Assembly: GCA_046262995.1 (NCBI GenBank)
Contig: JBHELQ010000073.1
Location: forward strand, 1-43,016
Direction of reading: 5' to 3'
Origin: JBHELQ01 sp046262995
Lineage (GTDB): Bacteria; Actinomycetota; Thermoleophilia; Solirubrobacterales; Thermoleophilaceae
DNA length: 43,016 nucleotides
Shown here: piece after piece, positions 1 through 7,835 of the stretch
Numbering within the stretch: position 1 is the first letter of the stretch
Layout: the number at the start of each line of letters is the position of its first letter
Notes under the pieces: model-generated
The model's database searches: none
What the model was told of the DNA's origin: nothing
Seen by the model: only the letters and a program-made list of their open reading frames with translations
Made by a program: the position numbers and the translations under genes

Positions 1-141
1 AGTGAAGAGGCCTGGCCCTTGCGCCATCCAACATGGTCGCCCAGCGGCCTTCGGCGCGTCCGCGAGTCAGGCGTGCGCGTCCTGGCGCTGCCGGTGCGGG
101 TCGGCTGCCGGCTGCCCACCCTCGACGAGGCGATGGCGCCG
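1..141. repeat. Terminal repeat, left copy (circular closure)
   Basis: These 141 bases are identical to the last 141 bases of the window (42876-43016). An open reading frame continues through the join, so this is overlap from assembling a circular or circularly permuted molecule rather than true phage ends. A length of 141 equals a commonly used maximum assembly k-mer, which supports an assembly origin. Confidence 0.95.
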
Positions 142-354
142 CCGCCGCCTGCGAAGTGCCCGCCCACCTGTGTCCCTGCGGCTCCGTGCCTGTCGCACCT
201 GGCGTGCCCGGGCCAGCGGGAAGCCGCCATCGCGGCGAAGTCGTGGGCATCGAAGCAGCACGGCATCGCGGCTAACCCCGAGCCTCGGCGGTTCGCGGCG
301 CCCGAGCTGCGCGCCGAGCGGCAGTGGCTGTGCGACCTCGTGAGGGCGCGATGA
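1..354 (+). CDS. Hypothetical early protein, 3' part (starts at 42630)
   Basis: This is the C-terminal part of a protein of about 199 aa whose ATG lies at 42630. The frame of the right-end fragment (agt gaa gag) continues unbroken from base 1 to the TGA at 352-354. The segment is Ala/Pro/Arg-rich with scattered Cys, and no family was recognised. The stop overlaps the ATG of the next gene at 351 (ATGA), as is usual in this operon. Confidence 0.7.
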   Translation, partial: SEEAWPLRHPTWSPSGLRRVRESGVRVLALPVRVGCRLPTLDEAMAPPPPAKCPPTCVPAAPCLSHLACPGQREAAIAAKSWASKQHGIAANPEPRRFAAPELRAERQWLCDLVRAR

Positions 355-629
355 GCGTCCTTGCCGGGCGCGTAATGCGGCAGCGAATCAGGGCCGCCAT
401 CGCGCAGGCCACCGAGGGGCAGCGGTTCGCCGCCGAGATCAGCGCAGCAGCCGACGCGGTCGCCGACGCGCTTGGCGTGTCCATGTTCGGCCTCGCCGGC
501 ATCGACGCGCCGATGACCGAGAGGGTTCCGGCGCAGGCGCTCGCCCTGCGCCTCATCCGCGAGGCGGTGACCCAGGTCGAGGAGGACTTCAACGCCGCGA
601 TGGCGAAGGTCCTGGGGGCGCGGTCATGA
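351..629 (+). CDS. Hypothetical early protein, 92 aa
   Basis: It starts at an ATG overlapping the previous stop (ATGA) and ends overlapping the next ATG at 626. The product is Ala-rich and mostly predicted helical, with basic residues at the N-terminus and an acidic amphipathic C-terminal helix. No known domain was recognised. Tight coupling on both sides and high GC at third positions support it as a real gene. Confidence 0.7.
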   Translation: MSVLAGRVMRQRIRAAIAQATEGQRFAAEISAAADAVADALGVSMFGLAGIDAPMTERVPAQALALRLIREAVTQVEEDFNAAMAKVLGARS

Positions 630-838
630 CCGCCGCCGAGGCGAAGGCCCACCAGGCGCTGCTTGACGACCTCCTGGGCATCGTCCGCCGCAACCGAAGC
701 AGCATCTCGTCGCGCTACTACGACATCGAGGACCGCATCTTCGAGGGCCAGCGCCAGATTAAGGCGGCGAGGGCCGCCTGCGACTGCGGCGAAGCCAGCT
801 GCAAGAGCGGCCACAGCGGGCCGGGGTGGTCGCGATGA
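626..838 (+). CDS. Small Cys-containing protein, 70 aa
   Basis: A helical protein with a short Cys cluster near the C-terminus (CDCGEASC), a possible metal site. It starts in an ATGA overlap and its stop overlaps the HNH gene's ATG at 835. Function is unknown. It is one of many small Cys-rich early proteins in this genome. Confidence 0.65.
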   Translation: MTAAEAKAHQALLDDLLGIVRRNRSSISSRYYDIEDRIFEGQRQIKAARAACDCGEASCKSGHSGPGWSR

Positions 839-1347
839 ACCGCTCGGTGTTGGCGTTGCTCGAAGTGCCGTACCTGGGCCTCCCTGGCCGCTTCTGGGAG
901 AAGGTCATCTACCCAGCCGTCGAGGGAACCTCGTGCTGGCTGTGGTCGGCGGCGAAGCGGAACGGCTACGGCTACTTCGATCGGCAGTACGCACACCGAC
1001 TGGTCCTGTCCGCGGTCCTGGGCCGGCCGCTCACCCCGGGAATGGACGTCATGCATTCCTGCGACGTCCGCAACTGCGTGAACCCCGCCCATCTCAGCGA
1101 AGGCACGCGGCAGGAGAACATGCGCGACTGCTGGAGCAAGGGCCGCGCGTCGCCGCCGCCGCGCAACGGCTTCGTGCCGCCGCCAAGGAAGGGCGGCGAC
1201 CATCATGCTGCCCGCCTGACCGAGGACGAGGTAAGGGAGATTCGACTCTCGACGGCGAAGGGATCCGAGTTGGCCGTCAAGTATGGGGTCACCCAGACCA
1301 CCATCTCGGGCATCCGGCGGCGGCGCCGCTGGAGGCACGTCCCATGA
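835..1347 (+). CDS. Free-standing HNH homing-type endonuclease (copy 1)
   Basis: This 170-aa protein carries an HNH_3-type nuclease core with His54, the MHSCD segment (His74) and CVNPAHL (Asn83, His86). Two Cys pairs probably hold a structural metal. The C-terminus (about 125-168) is a helix-turn-helix-like tail (GVTQTTISGIRRRRRW). This is the layout of intron-less HNH homing endonucleases that nick or cut phage DNA. A second, clearly related copy lies at 18091-18558. The gene is coupled by ATGA overlaps at both ends, so it sits in the operon without breaking it. Confidence 0.9.
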   Translation: MNRSVLALLEVPYLGLPGRFWEKVIYPAVEGTSCWLWSAAKRNGYGYFDRQYAHRLVLSAVLGRPLTPGMDVMHSCDVRNCVNPAHLSEGTRQENMRDCWSKGRASPPPRNGFVPPPRKGGDHHAARLTEDEVREIRLSTAKGSELAVKYGVTQTTISGIRRRRRWRHVP

Positions 1348-2459
1348 ACCGGACGCTGCGCACCGTCGCGATTGACTCGCTCTGTTTGCCAGGAAATTGG
1401 CGCCAGCGCCTCGCCGCCCCCCACGTGCGGGCCCTGGCCGACAGCGGGGAGATTCTCCAGCCGCCGGCCATCCGCAAGGCTGACCGCTCAGTGATTTATG
1501 GCGCGGACCGTCTCGCGGCCCAGCACGTGCGCGGCGACGTCGAGGCCCTGGTCTGGGTCGTGAACTGCGACGACGACGAGGCTGCCCGCCTGCGCCTCAT
1601 CGAGAACCTGCACCGGCGCCACGACGACCGCGACGCCCTGGCTGACGCACTGGTGGCCCTGGAGCTGCGGCGACTGGAGGCTGCGACGGCCGCCTCCCAG
1701 GGAATGACGCCGCCGGTAATTAGCGGTCAGCCCGACCGCAAACCCGGCCGCCCCGTCACCGACAAGGGCAAGGCCAGGGAAGCGGCGGCGAAGGCACTGG
1801 GGACCACCAAGGAGGCCATCAGGAGCGCCGAGAAGCGGGCGGCGAAGGACACCGACCAGGTCATCGACTTCCACGAGGCCCCACCTGCGGTGCCCGGCCT
1901 CGACGTGGCCACCGCCCTGGACGAAATCGACCGCCACCTGCGGGCCGCGCTCACCGGCATCACGAAGCTGGCCAAGGAGCACCCGGAGCTGACCGAGCGA
2001 TTCCCCCTCGGCGACGTGAAGTGGACACTGAAGGAGAAGGTCGCGCCGGGCATCCGCGCCTGCAAGCCAGAGGGCCGCTGCCCCTACTGCAAACTGGTTG
2101 CATCTGAGCTGCCCAACTGCGCCGCGTGCAAGGGCAGCGGGTGGGTGACCGGGGACCAGATGCGCGACGTCCCCAAGGAGTTGCTGCTGGACGGCCCCGG
2201 GGAGGGCATTTTCGTCGGCGGCAAGTTCGTCACGCTGGCGGAGCTGGAGAGGCAAAAATATTCTCCCCGTGCTGGAAGTGGTGGCAGGGCTCCTAGGGCC
2301 GCATCACACCACACGCAGAGCCCGGGCCCGGGCCGAACAGAGGGTTCGATTCCCTCGACGGGGGCATTTCCGCTGGACCACACGCGGCCGGTGCTGGAGG
2401 CGCCGACGCCCAGCGATGACGACTGGGCGGGCGCGTGGGAGATGGAGGGCGACGAGTGA
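1344..2459 (+). CDS. ParB-like nuclease-domain protein
   Basis: 371 aa. The N-terminal 110 residues match the ParB/sulfiredoxin-type domain: a YGADRLAAQHV motif like the ParB GxxR box, and an ENLHRR motif like the ParB ENIQR box. A basic, helix-rich middle region (about 130-175) may bind DNA. Near residues 235-265 is a Cys4 zinc-finger-like segment (CPYC...CAACKGSGW). Such proteins are common in early regions of temperate phages, with roles in DNA binding or nicking. Around residues 307-340 the frame runs through a tRNA-3'-end-like stretch that looks inserted (see separate entry). The stop overlaps the helicase GTG. Confidence 0.75.
   Translation: MNRTLRTVAIDSLCLPGNWRQRLAAPHVRALADSGEILQPPAIRKADRSVIYGADRLAAQHVRGDVEALVWVVNCDDDEAARLRLIENLHRRHDDRDALADALVALELRRLEAATAASQGMTPPVISGQPDRKPGRPVTDKGKAREAAAKALGTTKEAIRSAEKRAAKDTDQVIDFHEAPPAVPGLDVATALDEIDRHLRAALTGITKLAKEHPELTERFPLGDVKWTLKEKVAPGIRACKPEGRCPYCKLVASELPNCAACKGSGWVTGDQMRDVPKELLLDGPGEGIFVGGKFVTLAELERQKYSPRAGSGGRAPRAASHHTQSPGPGRTEGSIPSTGAFPLDHTRPVLEAPTPSDDDWAGAWEMEGDE
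2264..2366 (+). other. tRNA-3'-end-like segment inside the ParB-like gene
   Basis: Positions 2340-2356 form a canonical T-arm: GAGGG, loop TTCGATT, CCCTC. It is followed by ACGGGGG (2358-2364), which pairs with TCCCCGT at 2264-2270 like an acceptor stem of seven pairs including one terminal G-T. The roughly 70 bases between them do not fold into a standard D-arm or anticodon arm. It could be a degenerate tRNA, an old tRNA-targeted attachment remnant, or coincidence. No function is claimed. Confidence 0.35.
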
Positions 2460-4129
2460 ACGCGCAGGCGTCTCTCTTCGAGCGCCCCGCGCCAGCGCCG
2501 CGGCAGACGGTCGAGCTGCGTCCGTACCAGCTCGAGGCCCTGGCCGGCGTCGACGACGTGCTCTCGCGGGTGCGGTCCGCGCTCATCGTCGGGGCCACCG
2601 GCACCGGCAAGACCACCACCTTCGCCGAGGCCATCCGCCGCCGCCACCGGGAGGGCCCGGCGCTGGTCATCGCCCACCGACAGGAGCTGATCGACCAGGC
2701 GGCCAGGCGCATCCGCATGCAGACGGGGCTCAGCGTCGGCGTGGAGAAGGCGGAGCGCTACGCCGAGCGCGACTGCGACGTGGTGGTGGCCAGCGTGCAG
2801 ACCCTGGGCACGGCCGACGACCGGCGGCTGAAGTCCTGGCGCCGCGACCACTTCAAGCTGGTGGTGGTCGACGAGGCCCACCACGCCATCGCCTCCAGCT
2901 ACCGGCGAATCCTCGACTGGTTCGAGACGGCGAAGGTGCTGGGGGTGACCGCCACCCCGGACCGCGCCGACGAACAGGCCATGGGGCAGGTGTTCGATGA
3001 GGTGGCCCACATCTACGAAATCGGCGACGCCATTGCCGACGGGTACCTCTGCCGCATCCGCGCCCGCTTTGTTCACTGCGAGGCGGTGGACCTGTCGAGC
3101 GTCCATACTGTCGCGGGCGACCTGAACCAGGGCGAGCTGGAGATGGTCATGTCGAGCGAGGCGGCGCTGCACCAGGTGGCGCGCCCCACGCTGGAGCTGG
3201 CGGGCGACCGCCCCACGGTGGCCTTCACCACCAGCGTGGCCAACGCCCATCGGCTCGCCGAGGTATTCAATCGCTACCGGACCGGCTGCGCGCGGGCGGT
3301 GGACGGCGAAACCGACGACACCACCCGGCGCCGGCTGCTCAACGACTACGACCAGGGACGCTTTCAGTTCATCGTCAACGTCGGCGTGCTGACCGAGGGG
3401 TGGGACTGCCCGCGGGTCGCCTGCGTGGCGATGGGGCGGCCCACGTCGAGCCGGTCTCTCTACGCCCAGTGCGTAGGGCGCGGCACGCGTGTGTTCCCCG
3501 GCAAGGAAGACCTGCTGGTGCTGGACTTCGTCGGCAACGCCGGCAAGCACAAGCTGGTGAGCGCGGCCGACGTGCTGGGCGGCAAGTACCCCGAGGACGT
3601 CGTGGCAGCGGCGGCGGCGGCCGTCGAGAAGGACCCCGGCAAGGACGTGGCGCAGGCCCTGGCCGATGCCCAGAGGGCGAAGGAAGAGCGCCAGGCTGCC
3701 CTGGAGCGCGCGCGGGAGGAGGACGCCCGGCGTAGGGCCGGCGCGAAGACCACCGTCCGCTACACCACGCAGGAGGTGGACCCGTTCGGGGTGCTCGACA
3801 TCGAGCGCCCGAAGTACTCGGGGCGCTTCGGCGACGAGGTGGCCAGCGAGAAGCAGGTGGCGCTTTTGCAGAAGTGGAAGGTCCCCCTGCCGGAGAACGT
3901 CTCGAAGCGCGACGCCAACCGCCTCATCGGCGAGTGCATCGAGCGCGGGCGGCGCGGGGAGTGCACCTTCGCGCAGGCGAAAACGCTGGCCAAGTACGGC
4001 TACCCGAAGAACGCCACGCGAGCCCAGGCGCGCGCACTGCTCGACGGACTGGCGGCGAATCAGTGGCGGCGCCTGCCGCAGGAGCTGGTGGCGGCGATTC
4101 TGCATCCGCCGCCGGGGAGCGAGGGATGA
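2456..4129 (+). CDS. SF2 DEAD/DEAH-type helicase
   Basis: 557 aa from the GTG at 2456, which overlaps the previous stop and follows a GGAGGG-like ribosome site. Motif I is GATGTGKT (about residue 46) and motif II is VVDEAHH (about 140). Motif III is VTATP, and the C-terminal RecA domain has TEGWDCP and a motif VI-like QCVGRGTR. This places it with type III restriction-enzyme-like/DEAD-box SF2 helicases. A charged helix (about 400-440) links to a C-terminal accessory domain. In temperate phages such helicases are thought to unwind DNA for replication or recombination. No polymerase gene accompanies it. Confidence 0.92.
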   Translation: MNAQASLFERPAPAPRQTVELRPYQLEALAGVDDVLSRVRSALIVGATGTGKTTTFAEAIRRRHREGPALVIAHRQELIDQAARRIRMQTGLSVGVEKAERYAERDCDVVVASVQTLGTADDRRLKSWRRDHFKLVVVDEAHHAIASSYRRILDWFETAKVLGVTATPDRADEQAMGQVFDEVAHIYEIGDAIADGYLCRIRARFVHCEAVDLSSVHTVAGDLNQGELEMVMSSEAALHQVARPTLELAGDRPTVAFTTSVANAHRLAEVFNRYRTGCARAVDGETDDTTRRRLLNDYDQGRFQFIVNVGVLTEGWDCPRVACVAMGRPTSSRSLYAQCVGRGTRVFPGKEDLLVLDFVGNAGKHKLVSAADVLGGKYPEDVVAAAAAAVEKDPGKDVAQALADAQRAKEERQAALERAREEDARRRAGAKTTVRYTTQEVDPFGVLDIERPKYSGRFGDEVASEKQVALLQKWKVPLPENVSKRDANRLIGECIERGRRGECTFAQAKTLAKYGYPKNATRAQARALLDGLAANQWRRLPQELVAAILHPPPGSEG

Positions 4130-4296
4130 TGGAAAACAGGGCTGCGGAGATCCTGGAGAGGCTACTCATGGACGTCGCCTATGCGCTAAGCCTGAGAGAC
4201 TCGCGCCTGGCCATGACTGTCCTGCTCGACGATTACGAGGAGGCGAAGGGGAAGTGGGAGCGCGCGCAGCTGCTCGGCGAGGCGAAGGCCCCATGA
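4126..4296 (+). CDS. Small hypothetical protein, 56 aa
   Basis: It starts at ATG 4126 (a second ATG follows at 4129) overlapping the helicase stop, and ends overlapping the next ATG. The product is predicted helical and acidic at the C-terminus. No family recognised. Confidence 0.65.
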   Translation: MMENRAAEILERLLMDVAYALSLRDSRLAMTVLLDDYEEAKGKWERAQLLGEAKAP

Positions 4297-4391
4297 TTCT
4301 CCGCTGGCTGCGCACCTTCGTGCCCGTGGCCATCGGCGCCGTGCTGCTGGCGGCGGCCATGGCGTACATCCTGCACCGGGGGCAGCGGTGA
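4293..4391 (+). CDS. Single-pass membrane micro-protein, 32 aa
   Basis: A very short product with a positively charged N-terminus and one hydrophobic helix (VPVAIGAVLLAAAMAYIL). It is linked by ATGA at the start and GTGA at the end, so translation is probably coupled. The gene is easily missed by annotation. Function is unknown; inner-membrane location is inferred from hydrophobicity. Confidence 0.6.
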   Translation: MILRWLRTFVPVAIGAVLLAAAMAYILHRGQR

Positions 4392-4597
4392 AACGGGAAT
4401 TGACGTCCGCCCAGCGGACCGCCATCGGCGCGTACGTGGTGGCTGTGCGCGACTACATCCACCTGGAGAAGGTCGGCGACGAGGCCACGCGCAAGGCGCA
4501 GGCGGCGGTGATGTTCGCTGCGTACCGGGCGCTTGACACGCGGGAGGCGCGCGTCGCCGCCTACGAGCGCCTGAACGACGGGTGGCGGGCGCCGTGA
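4388..4597 (+). CDS. Small hypothetical protein, 69 aa
   Basis: The GTG start overlaps the previous TGA. The product is a helical protein rich in Ala and Arg without Cys, and no domain was recognised. It is coupled to the following gene by GTGA. Confidence 0.65.
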   Translation: MKRELTSAQRTAIGAYVVAVRDYIHLEKVGDEATRKAQAAVMFAAYRALDTREARVAAYERLNDGWRAP

Positions 4598-4857
4598 TCA
4601 CCCCGGCGATGACGTGCCCTTTGTGGCACCGCCACATGGCGCTGATGGACCGCATGCGTGCGGCCGGCGCGTGCTGGGCCTGCGCTTCGGCGCTGACCGC
4701 GTGGGTGGTTGACGGCAGCAAAGGCGAGCCCACGATGCCGTTGCCGTGTGCGCAGCCGCCGTGGCACCGGGGGCGATGCCGGGAGTTCGTACGGGCAGCG
4801 TGGGCGCGACCGAAGCAGCAGCAGCAACAGCAGCAGGAGGAGGCGAAGGCAGCATGA
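4594..4857 (+). CDS. Cys/His-containing small protein with poly-Gln tail, 87 aa
   Basis: Starts at GTG 4594. CPLWHRH, CWAC and a downstream Cys pair (CAQ..., RGRC) suggest metal binding. Residues 75-81 are seven consecutive Gln, encoded by CAG/CAA triplets at 4816-4836, a simple-sequence tract that could vary in length. The stop overlaps the next ATG. Function unknown. Confidence 0.6.
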   Translation: MITPAMTCPLWHRHMALMDRMRAAGACWACASALTAWVVDGSKGEPTMPLPCAQPPWHRGRCREFVRAAWARPKQQQQQQQEEAKAA

Positions 4858-5189
4858 GACGGGCAATCAAATGCGGTAGCTGTGGCAGCCCGGGGCGGCG
4901 GCGGGATAGCTGCCCGCGGTGCAGCCCGGGACGGCTGGAGGTGGAGGGCGGGGACGCCGACATGGCGCAGGCGCGCTTCACGGTGACCGACACTGAAGAC
5001 CGGGCATGGGTCATCGTCCGGGAGCCCGGCTCGCGCGAGCTGCGGATGCGGCGGGTGGACGTTGAGCCGTGCACGACGTGCGGGCTGCGCGGGCACATCG
5101 CGGGGGACCAGGAGAAGTGCTTCCAGCCGCTGTCGATGCGGATGGGCGGCGAACAGAGCGAGCAATCACCAATGAGGAGGACAGCGTGA
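4854..5189 (+). CDS. Zinc-ribbon-like protein, 111 aa
   Basis: The N-terminus carries CGSCGSP...CPRC, a typical rubredoxin-like zinc knuckle pair, and a second CTTCG lies near residue 75. The central part (about 40-65) looks like a small beta domain. It is coupled to its neighbours by ATGA and GTGA. It may bind nucleic acid or protein; the exact role is not inferable. Confidence 0.6.
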   Translation: MRRAIKCGSCGSPGRRRDSCPRCSPGRLEVEGGDADMAQARFTVTDTEDRAWVIVREPGSRELRMRRVDVEPCTTCGLRGHIAGDQEKCFQPLSMRMGGEQSEQSPMRRTA

Positions 5190-5641
5190 GCAAAGAGAAC
5201 GATCGTGTGGCCGTATTCCTGATGCCGTCGAAGGACCTAGAGAAGCTCATCGACGAGCACCGGGACCACTGCATGAAGAGCATCACCGCCTGCAACGAGT
5301 ACATGGGGAAGCTGCAGGCGAAGGATGAAGACGTCGACAAGATGTGGGGTACGCGGGTGCCGGCCATCCGCGAAATCCTGGAGAGCATCATCCGCTCCCT
5401 GAAAAACCGGGTGGTCGAGTGCGGGTGGTACCTGGAGTACCTCACCGGCAAGGACCTGCCCCTCACTGCCGCGGAGCTGGTGGGGTTTCAGCTGGCCTTC
5501 GCCCCGGTGGTGATCAACGTGGAGCGCGCCCTCCTCAGCGTGCAGGAGGCGCCGAAGCCCATGGGACAGGCGGAGCGCGCGTTGGCCAGCACCATCGTGC
5601 AGGTGCCGCGGCTGTCGCTGCCCGACGCGGTGCTGTCGTAA
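5186..5641 (+). CDS. Hypothetical helical protein, 151 aa
   Basis: The GTG start at 5186 has a strong ribosome site (GAGGAGG, 5175-5181). The product is acidic and mostly helical, with long amphipathic stretches in residues 20-75 that could form a coiled coil. No catalytic motif seen. It does not overlap the next gene; one base separates them. Confidence 0.7.
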   Translation: MSKENDRVAVFLMPSKDLEKLIDEHRDHCMKSITACNEYMGKLQAKDEDVDKMWGTRVPAIREILESIIRSLKNRVVECGWYLEYLTGKDLPLTAAELVGFQLAFAPVVINVERALLSVQEAPKPMGQAERALASTIVQVPRLSLPDAVLS

Positions 5642-5642
5642 C

Positions 5643-6155
5643 GTGACGCCCGGCCAGCTGAAGAAGCTCGAGCGAGAGTGGGCCGCCCGCCTCCGCGCCT
5701 CGGGGTTCCAGGACATCGAGAGCCCCAGCGGCATGCTCCAGTCCTGGGACCGCCGCAGCGACGGCAACCTGCAGGACCTCTCCGCCCTGGCCGAGGACAA
5801 ACGCCAGGGCGAGAGCCTGCGCTTTGACAGCGACTTCGAGCGGCGCGTGTGGCAGCTGCACACCGAGGGGAAAAGCAACCGGGCGATCGCGACCCAGCTG
5901 TGCGTGTACCGCAAGCTGGTGAATCAGACGATGTGGCGGCTCACCGCCCGGGCGGAGCGGCGGCGCCCTGGCCCGAGGCGCAACCCGGAGGCCATCCGCC
6001 ACGACGGCTGCAACCTGACCATTCGCTTGTCGCGGGATGCCGCGGCCGCACGGGAGGAGCTGGACGCCGCACTGACCGGCGTCACCCTGGCCGACCTCCT
6101 GAGGCAACACATTCTCGATTTGGCGCGGAAGATTCCGCGGAGAAGGGCGGCTTAG
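5643..6155 (+). CDS. Putative helix-turn-helix DNA-binding protein, 170 aa
   Basis: Starts at GTG 5643. Residues about 60-100 (VWQLHTEGKSNRAIATQL...) read as a helix-turn-helix similar to resolvase or sigma-like HTHs, followed by a basic linker and a second helical segment ending in a basic tail. This suggests a sequence-specific DNA-binding protein, possibly an early or late regulator. The assignment rests on motif appearance only. Confidence 0.6.
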   Translation: MTPGQLKKLEREWAARLRASGFQDIESPSGMLQSWDRRSDGNLQDLSALAEDKRQGESLRFDSDFERRVWQLHTEGKSNRAIATQLCVYRKLVNQTMWRLTARAERRRPGPRRNPEAIRHDGCNLTIRLSRDAAAAREELDAALTGVTLADLLRQHILDLARKIPRRRAA

Positions 6156-6157
6156 CG

Positions 6158-6400
6158 ATGGAACCCGGCACAACCAGGACAGCGGAGGAGTGGTCAGAGG
6201 CTGACTTCCGCGCCCGCGCGGCCATCAGGGGGCGGCTGAAGGAATTGCGGGCCATCCACGCCAGCTACCTGGCGTACCAGGAGCACCGGGTGAACGAGCG
6301 CGACCACCACGGCGCCTGGGATGTGGCCATCAACCTGGCCGAGACCGAGGCAGAGGCGGCCGGGCTGCAGTTCGCGCTGAAGGCGATGGACGTGACATGA
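6158..6400 (+). CDS. Small hypothetical protein, 80 aa
   Basis: Starts at ATG 6158, two bases after the previous stop. The product is acidic and helical with a His-rich segment near the middle (NERDHHGAW). The stop overlaps the next ATG. No family recognised. Confidence 0.65.
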   Translation: MEPGTTRTAEEWSEADFRARAAIRGRLKELRAIHASYLAYQEHRVNERDHHGAWDVAINLAETEAEAAGLQFALKAMDVT

Positions 6401-6645
6401 GCGCGCATAGCCCCGGGTCGTGGCGCAACGGGGATGGCTACGCATCCATAGTCCGCGCCAACGGCGATCCCGTGGTGCATGACTGCGGCTGCGGTGGGTT
6501 CGTGAGCGAGGATGAAAGACGCTTGGCCGTCGCCGCGCCGGAGTTGCTGGCGATGCTGAAGAAGGCCCGCACGTTCGTGCCGTTCCACGACGAGACGAGC
6601 ATTGCTATCGACTCGCTCGTCCGCCGCATCGAGGGCGGGACATGA
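6397..6645 (+). CDS. Small phage protein, 82 aa
   Basis: The N-terminal SPGSWR and WRNGDGYASI pattern followed by an AAPELLAMLKKA helix resembles a widespread family of small temperate-phage early proteins of unknown function. HDCGCGG contributes possible metal ligands. ATGA overlaps occur at both ends. Confidence 0.7.
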   Translation: MSAHSPGSWRNGDGYASIVRANGDPVVHDCGCGGFVSEDERRLAVAAPELLAMLKKARTFVPFHDETSIAIDSLVRRIEGGT

Positions 6646-6851
6646 GCCTGAGCGACTGGGACAGATGGGCAGCGGCCAGCCAGCTTGCAACGCTCATCGA
6701 GAAAAACCATCGCCACGAGCCCCAACTGGCGCTGCTCGCGTGGGCCCGCTGGGCGGAGCGCCTGGACCTGGAGCGGTGGACCGAGGCGATGGCGATTCAC
6801 CACCTCGCCCGCACGATGCTGGTCGCCCGGGGCGTGGACCTGGCCGCATGA
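6642..6851 (+). CDS. Small hypothetical protein, 69 aa
   Basis: A helical, Trp-rich product. Starts in an ATGA overlap and ends overlapping the ATG at 6848. No family recognised. Confidence 0.6.
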   Translation: MSLSDWDRWAAASQLATLIEKNHRHEPQLALLAWARWAERLDLERWTEAMAIHHLARTMLVARGVDLAA

Positions 6852-7114
6852 ACGCCGCTGACCTCCTCCGCCGCCGCCTGGATGAGCAGGCCGCCATCCG
6901 CGAGGCGGTGCTGGCGGAGTTCGAGGTCACCGATTCGAGGAGCGACAGGCTGCGCCGCATGGTAGTGGTGGTGTCAGTCGCACAGAGACTGGGCGTTAAG
7001 CCCTTCAACTGGCGATTTGTGGGCCGCGTCAGCAGGGTGGTGCAGGAGCTGGGCGCCGAGCCCATCATCCCGTTCAACCGCCGGATGTGGCGCAAGCTGC
7101 GGAGGCGGGGGTGA
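6848..7114 (+). CDS. Small basic hypothetical protein, 88 aa
   Basis: The N-terminus is a helix, the middle a short hydrophobic strand (MVVVVSVAQ), and the C-terminus strongly basic (RRMWRKLRRRG). The pattern is compatible with a small DNA-binding protein but no HTH is clear. Coupled by ATGA and GTGA overlaps. Confidence 0.6.
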   Translation: MNAADLLRRRLDEQAAIREAVLAEFEVTDSRSDRLRRMVVVVSVAQRLGVKPFNWRFVGRVSRVVQELGAEPIIPFNRRMWRKLRRRG

Positions 7115-7416
7115 ACTGGGGCGACGTCCTGGCCTGGCTGCAGGCAAACGCGCCGTCCACGAGCGAGGACCACCCGGTGCCCTGCCGATGCGGGCGCCGC
7201 CTGCGTTGGGCCTCGTCGGAGCTGTGCCCATCGTGCGTGCTCGGGCCGATGCCCAGCGACGCCGAGATGCGAGCGCGCTTCGACAGCAGCCAGAAGCTTA
7301 GAGGGGAGCATGACGGCGAAGTCCGCCGCCTAGACCCCTCAACCGTGGTGGCGACCCCACCGCGGCTCATCGGCCGGGGAATCCGGCCACAGGGTGCGGG
7401 AGTGCCGCGGTGGTGA
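7111..7416 (+). CDS. Zinc-ribbon-like protein, last gene of the early operon
   Basis: 101 aa from GTG 7111. CRCGRR...CPSC forms a likely zinc ribbon near residues 25-45. The C-terminal 25 residues are encoded within a nested inverted repeat (7357-7413), so the true coding end may be shaped by that RNA or DNA element. It is the last recognisable coding frame before a long non-coding stretch. Confidence 0.6.
   Translation: MNWGDVLAWLQANAPSTSEDHPVPCRCGRRLRWASSELCPSCVLGPMPSDAEMRARFDSSQKLRGEHDGEVRRLDPSTVVATPPRLIGRGIRPQGAGVPRW
7357..7413 (+). promoter_or_regulatory. Nested inverted repeat at end of early operon
   Basis: A perfect 10-base inverted repeat, CCACCGCGGC (7357-7366) and GCCGCGGTGG (7404-7413), encloses a second perfect hairpin, GGCCGG (7372-7377) and CCGGCC (7383-7388). 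No T-run follows. It may act as a terminator-like or mRNA-stabilising structure at the end of the early transcript, or as a protein-binding site. Confidence 0.55.
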
Positions 7417-7677
7417 CATCGCGGCTGTGGACACGCGAGTGAAGGCGATTCCGAGCGCAGCCGGCAGCGGACCTCCACCCCAGGGCGACCTCCATCGTCG
7501 CGCTGGGAACGGGGCGAGCCTAGAGATGGGGAGCCATCGAGACCGGGCATCTCGGCACACCGAGCCGTCGCAGGCACCGCGAGTTCCCACCGCCCCCGTC
7601 CTACCAGCCATCCGGCGCGCATGGAGCGCGTTGGGGTGGATGCCGACATCGGCAGGGACGGGTACGTAACGTAAAGC

Positions 7678-7696
7678 GCCCCTGAGCGGGGGCTCA
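7678..7696 (+). terminator. Possible terminator or alternating hairpin
   Basis: GCCCC (7678-7682) can pair with GGGGC (7689-7693). Alternatively TGAGC (7683-7687) can pair with GCTCA (7692-7696). The two folds exclude one another. There is no T-tract, so intrinsic termination is uncertain. Confidence 0.3.
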
Positions 7697-7758
7697 CTGT
7701 CGCTCTACTCTCCGACCTCCGTGCAGGGGAAGGAAGGGCTCGGGGCTCTCGGGCTCAG

Positions 7759-7790
7759 GCGCTACAACTGTAACGCTACAAACGTAGCGC
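7759..7790 (+). promoter_or_regulatory. Operator-like repeat upstream of late operon
   Basis: GCGCTAC (7759-7765) is repeated as CGCTAC (7774-7779) and inverted as GTAGCGC (7784-7790), about 50 bases before the first late start codon. Two direct half-sites plus one inverted half-site resemble an activator or repressor site for a late promoter. No matching second site was seen elsewhere. Confidence 0.4.
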
Positions 7791-7814
7791 ACGATGACGC
7801 AGTGAGCGTCGACC

Positions 7815-7835
7815 GGGGGCCACGGCGCCCCCTGG
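7815..7835 (+). promoter_or_regulatory. Start-associated hairpin 1
   Basis: GGGGGC (7815-7820), loop CACGGC, GCCCCC (7827-7832), then TGG two bases before the ATG at 7838. It is the first of seven copies of a conserved element found only ahead of late-region start codons. This gene has no ordinary purine-rich ribosome site. Confidence 0.7.

Noticed and set aside
1..141. Genuine direct terminal repeats of a T7-type genome
   Set aside because: The repeat lies within a gene that is intact only across the join, and its length equals a common assembly k-mer.
2590..2610. GGGGCCACCGGC in the helicase gene resembles the start-associated element
   Set aside because: It encodes the Walker A loop, lacks the GCCCC second arm and is not before a start codon.
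2084..4105. A long minus-strand frame of 673 codons
   Set aside because: It is the mirror of the helicase gene; high GC makes long antisense frames common, and the plus-strand motifs are decisive.
4816..4836. Seven CAG/CAA triplets considered as a contingency locus for phase variation
   Set aside because: Triplet units keep the frame, so length changes would not switch the gene off; noted only as a simple repeat.
7394..7669. A 91-codon plus-strand frame in the early-late gap
   Set aside because: Poor third-position GC, no ribosome site and overlap with structured sequence make coding unlikely.
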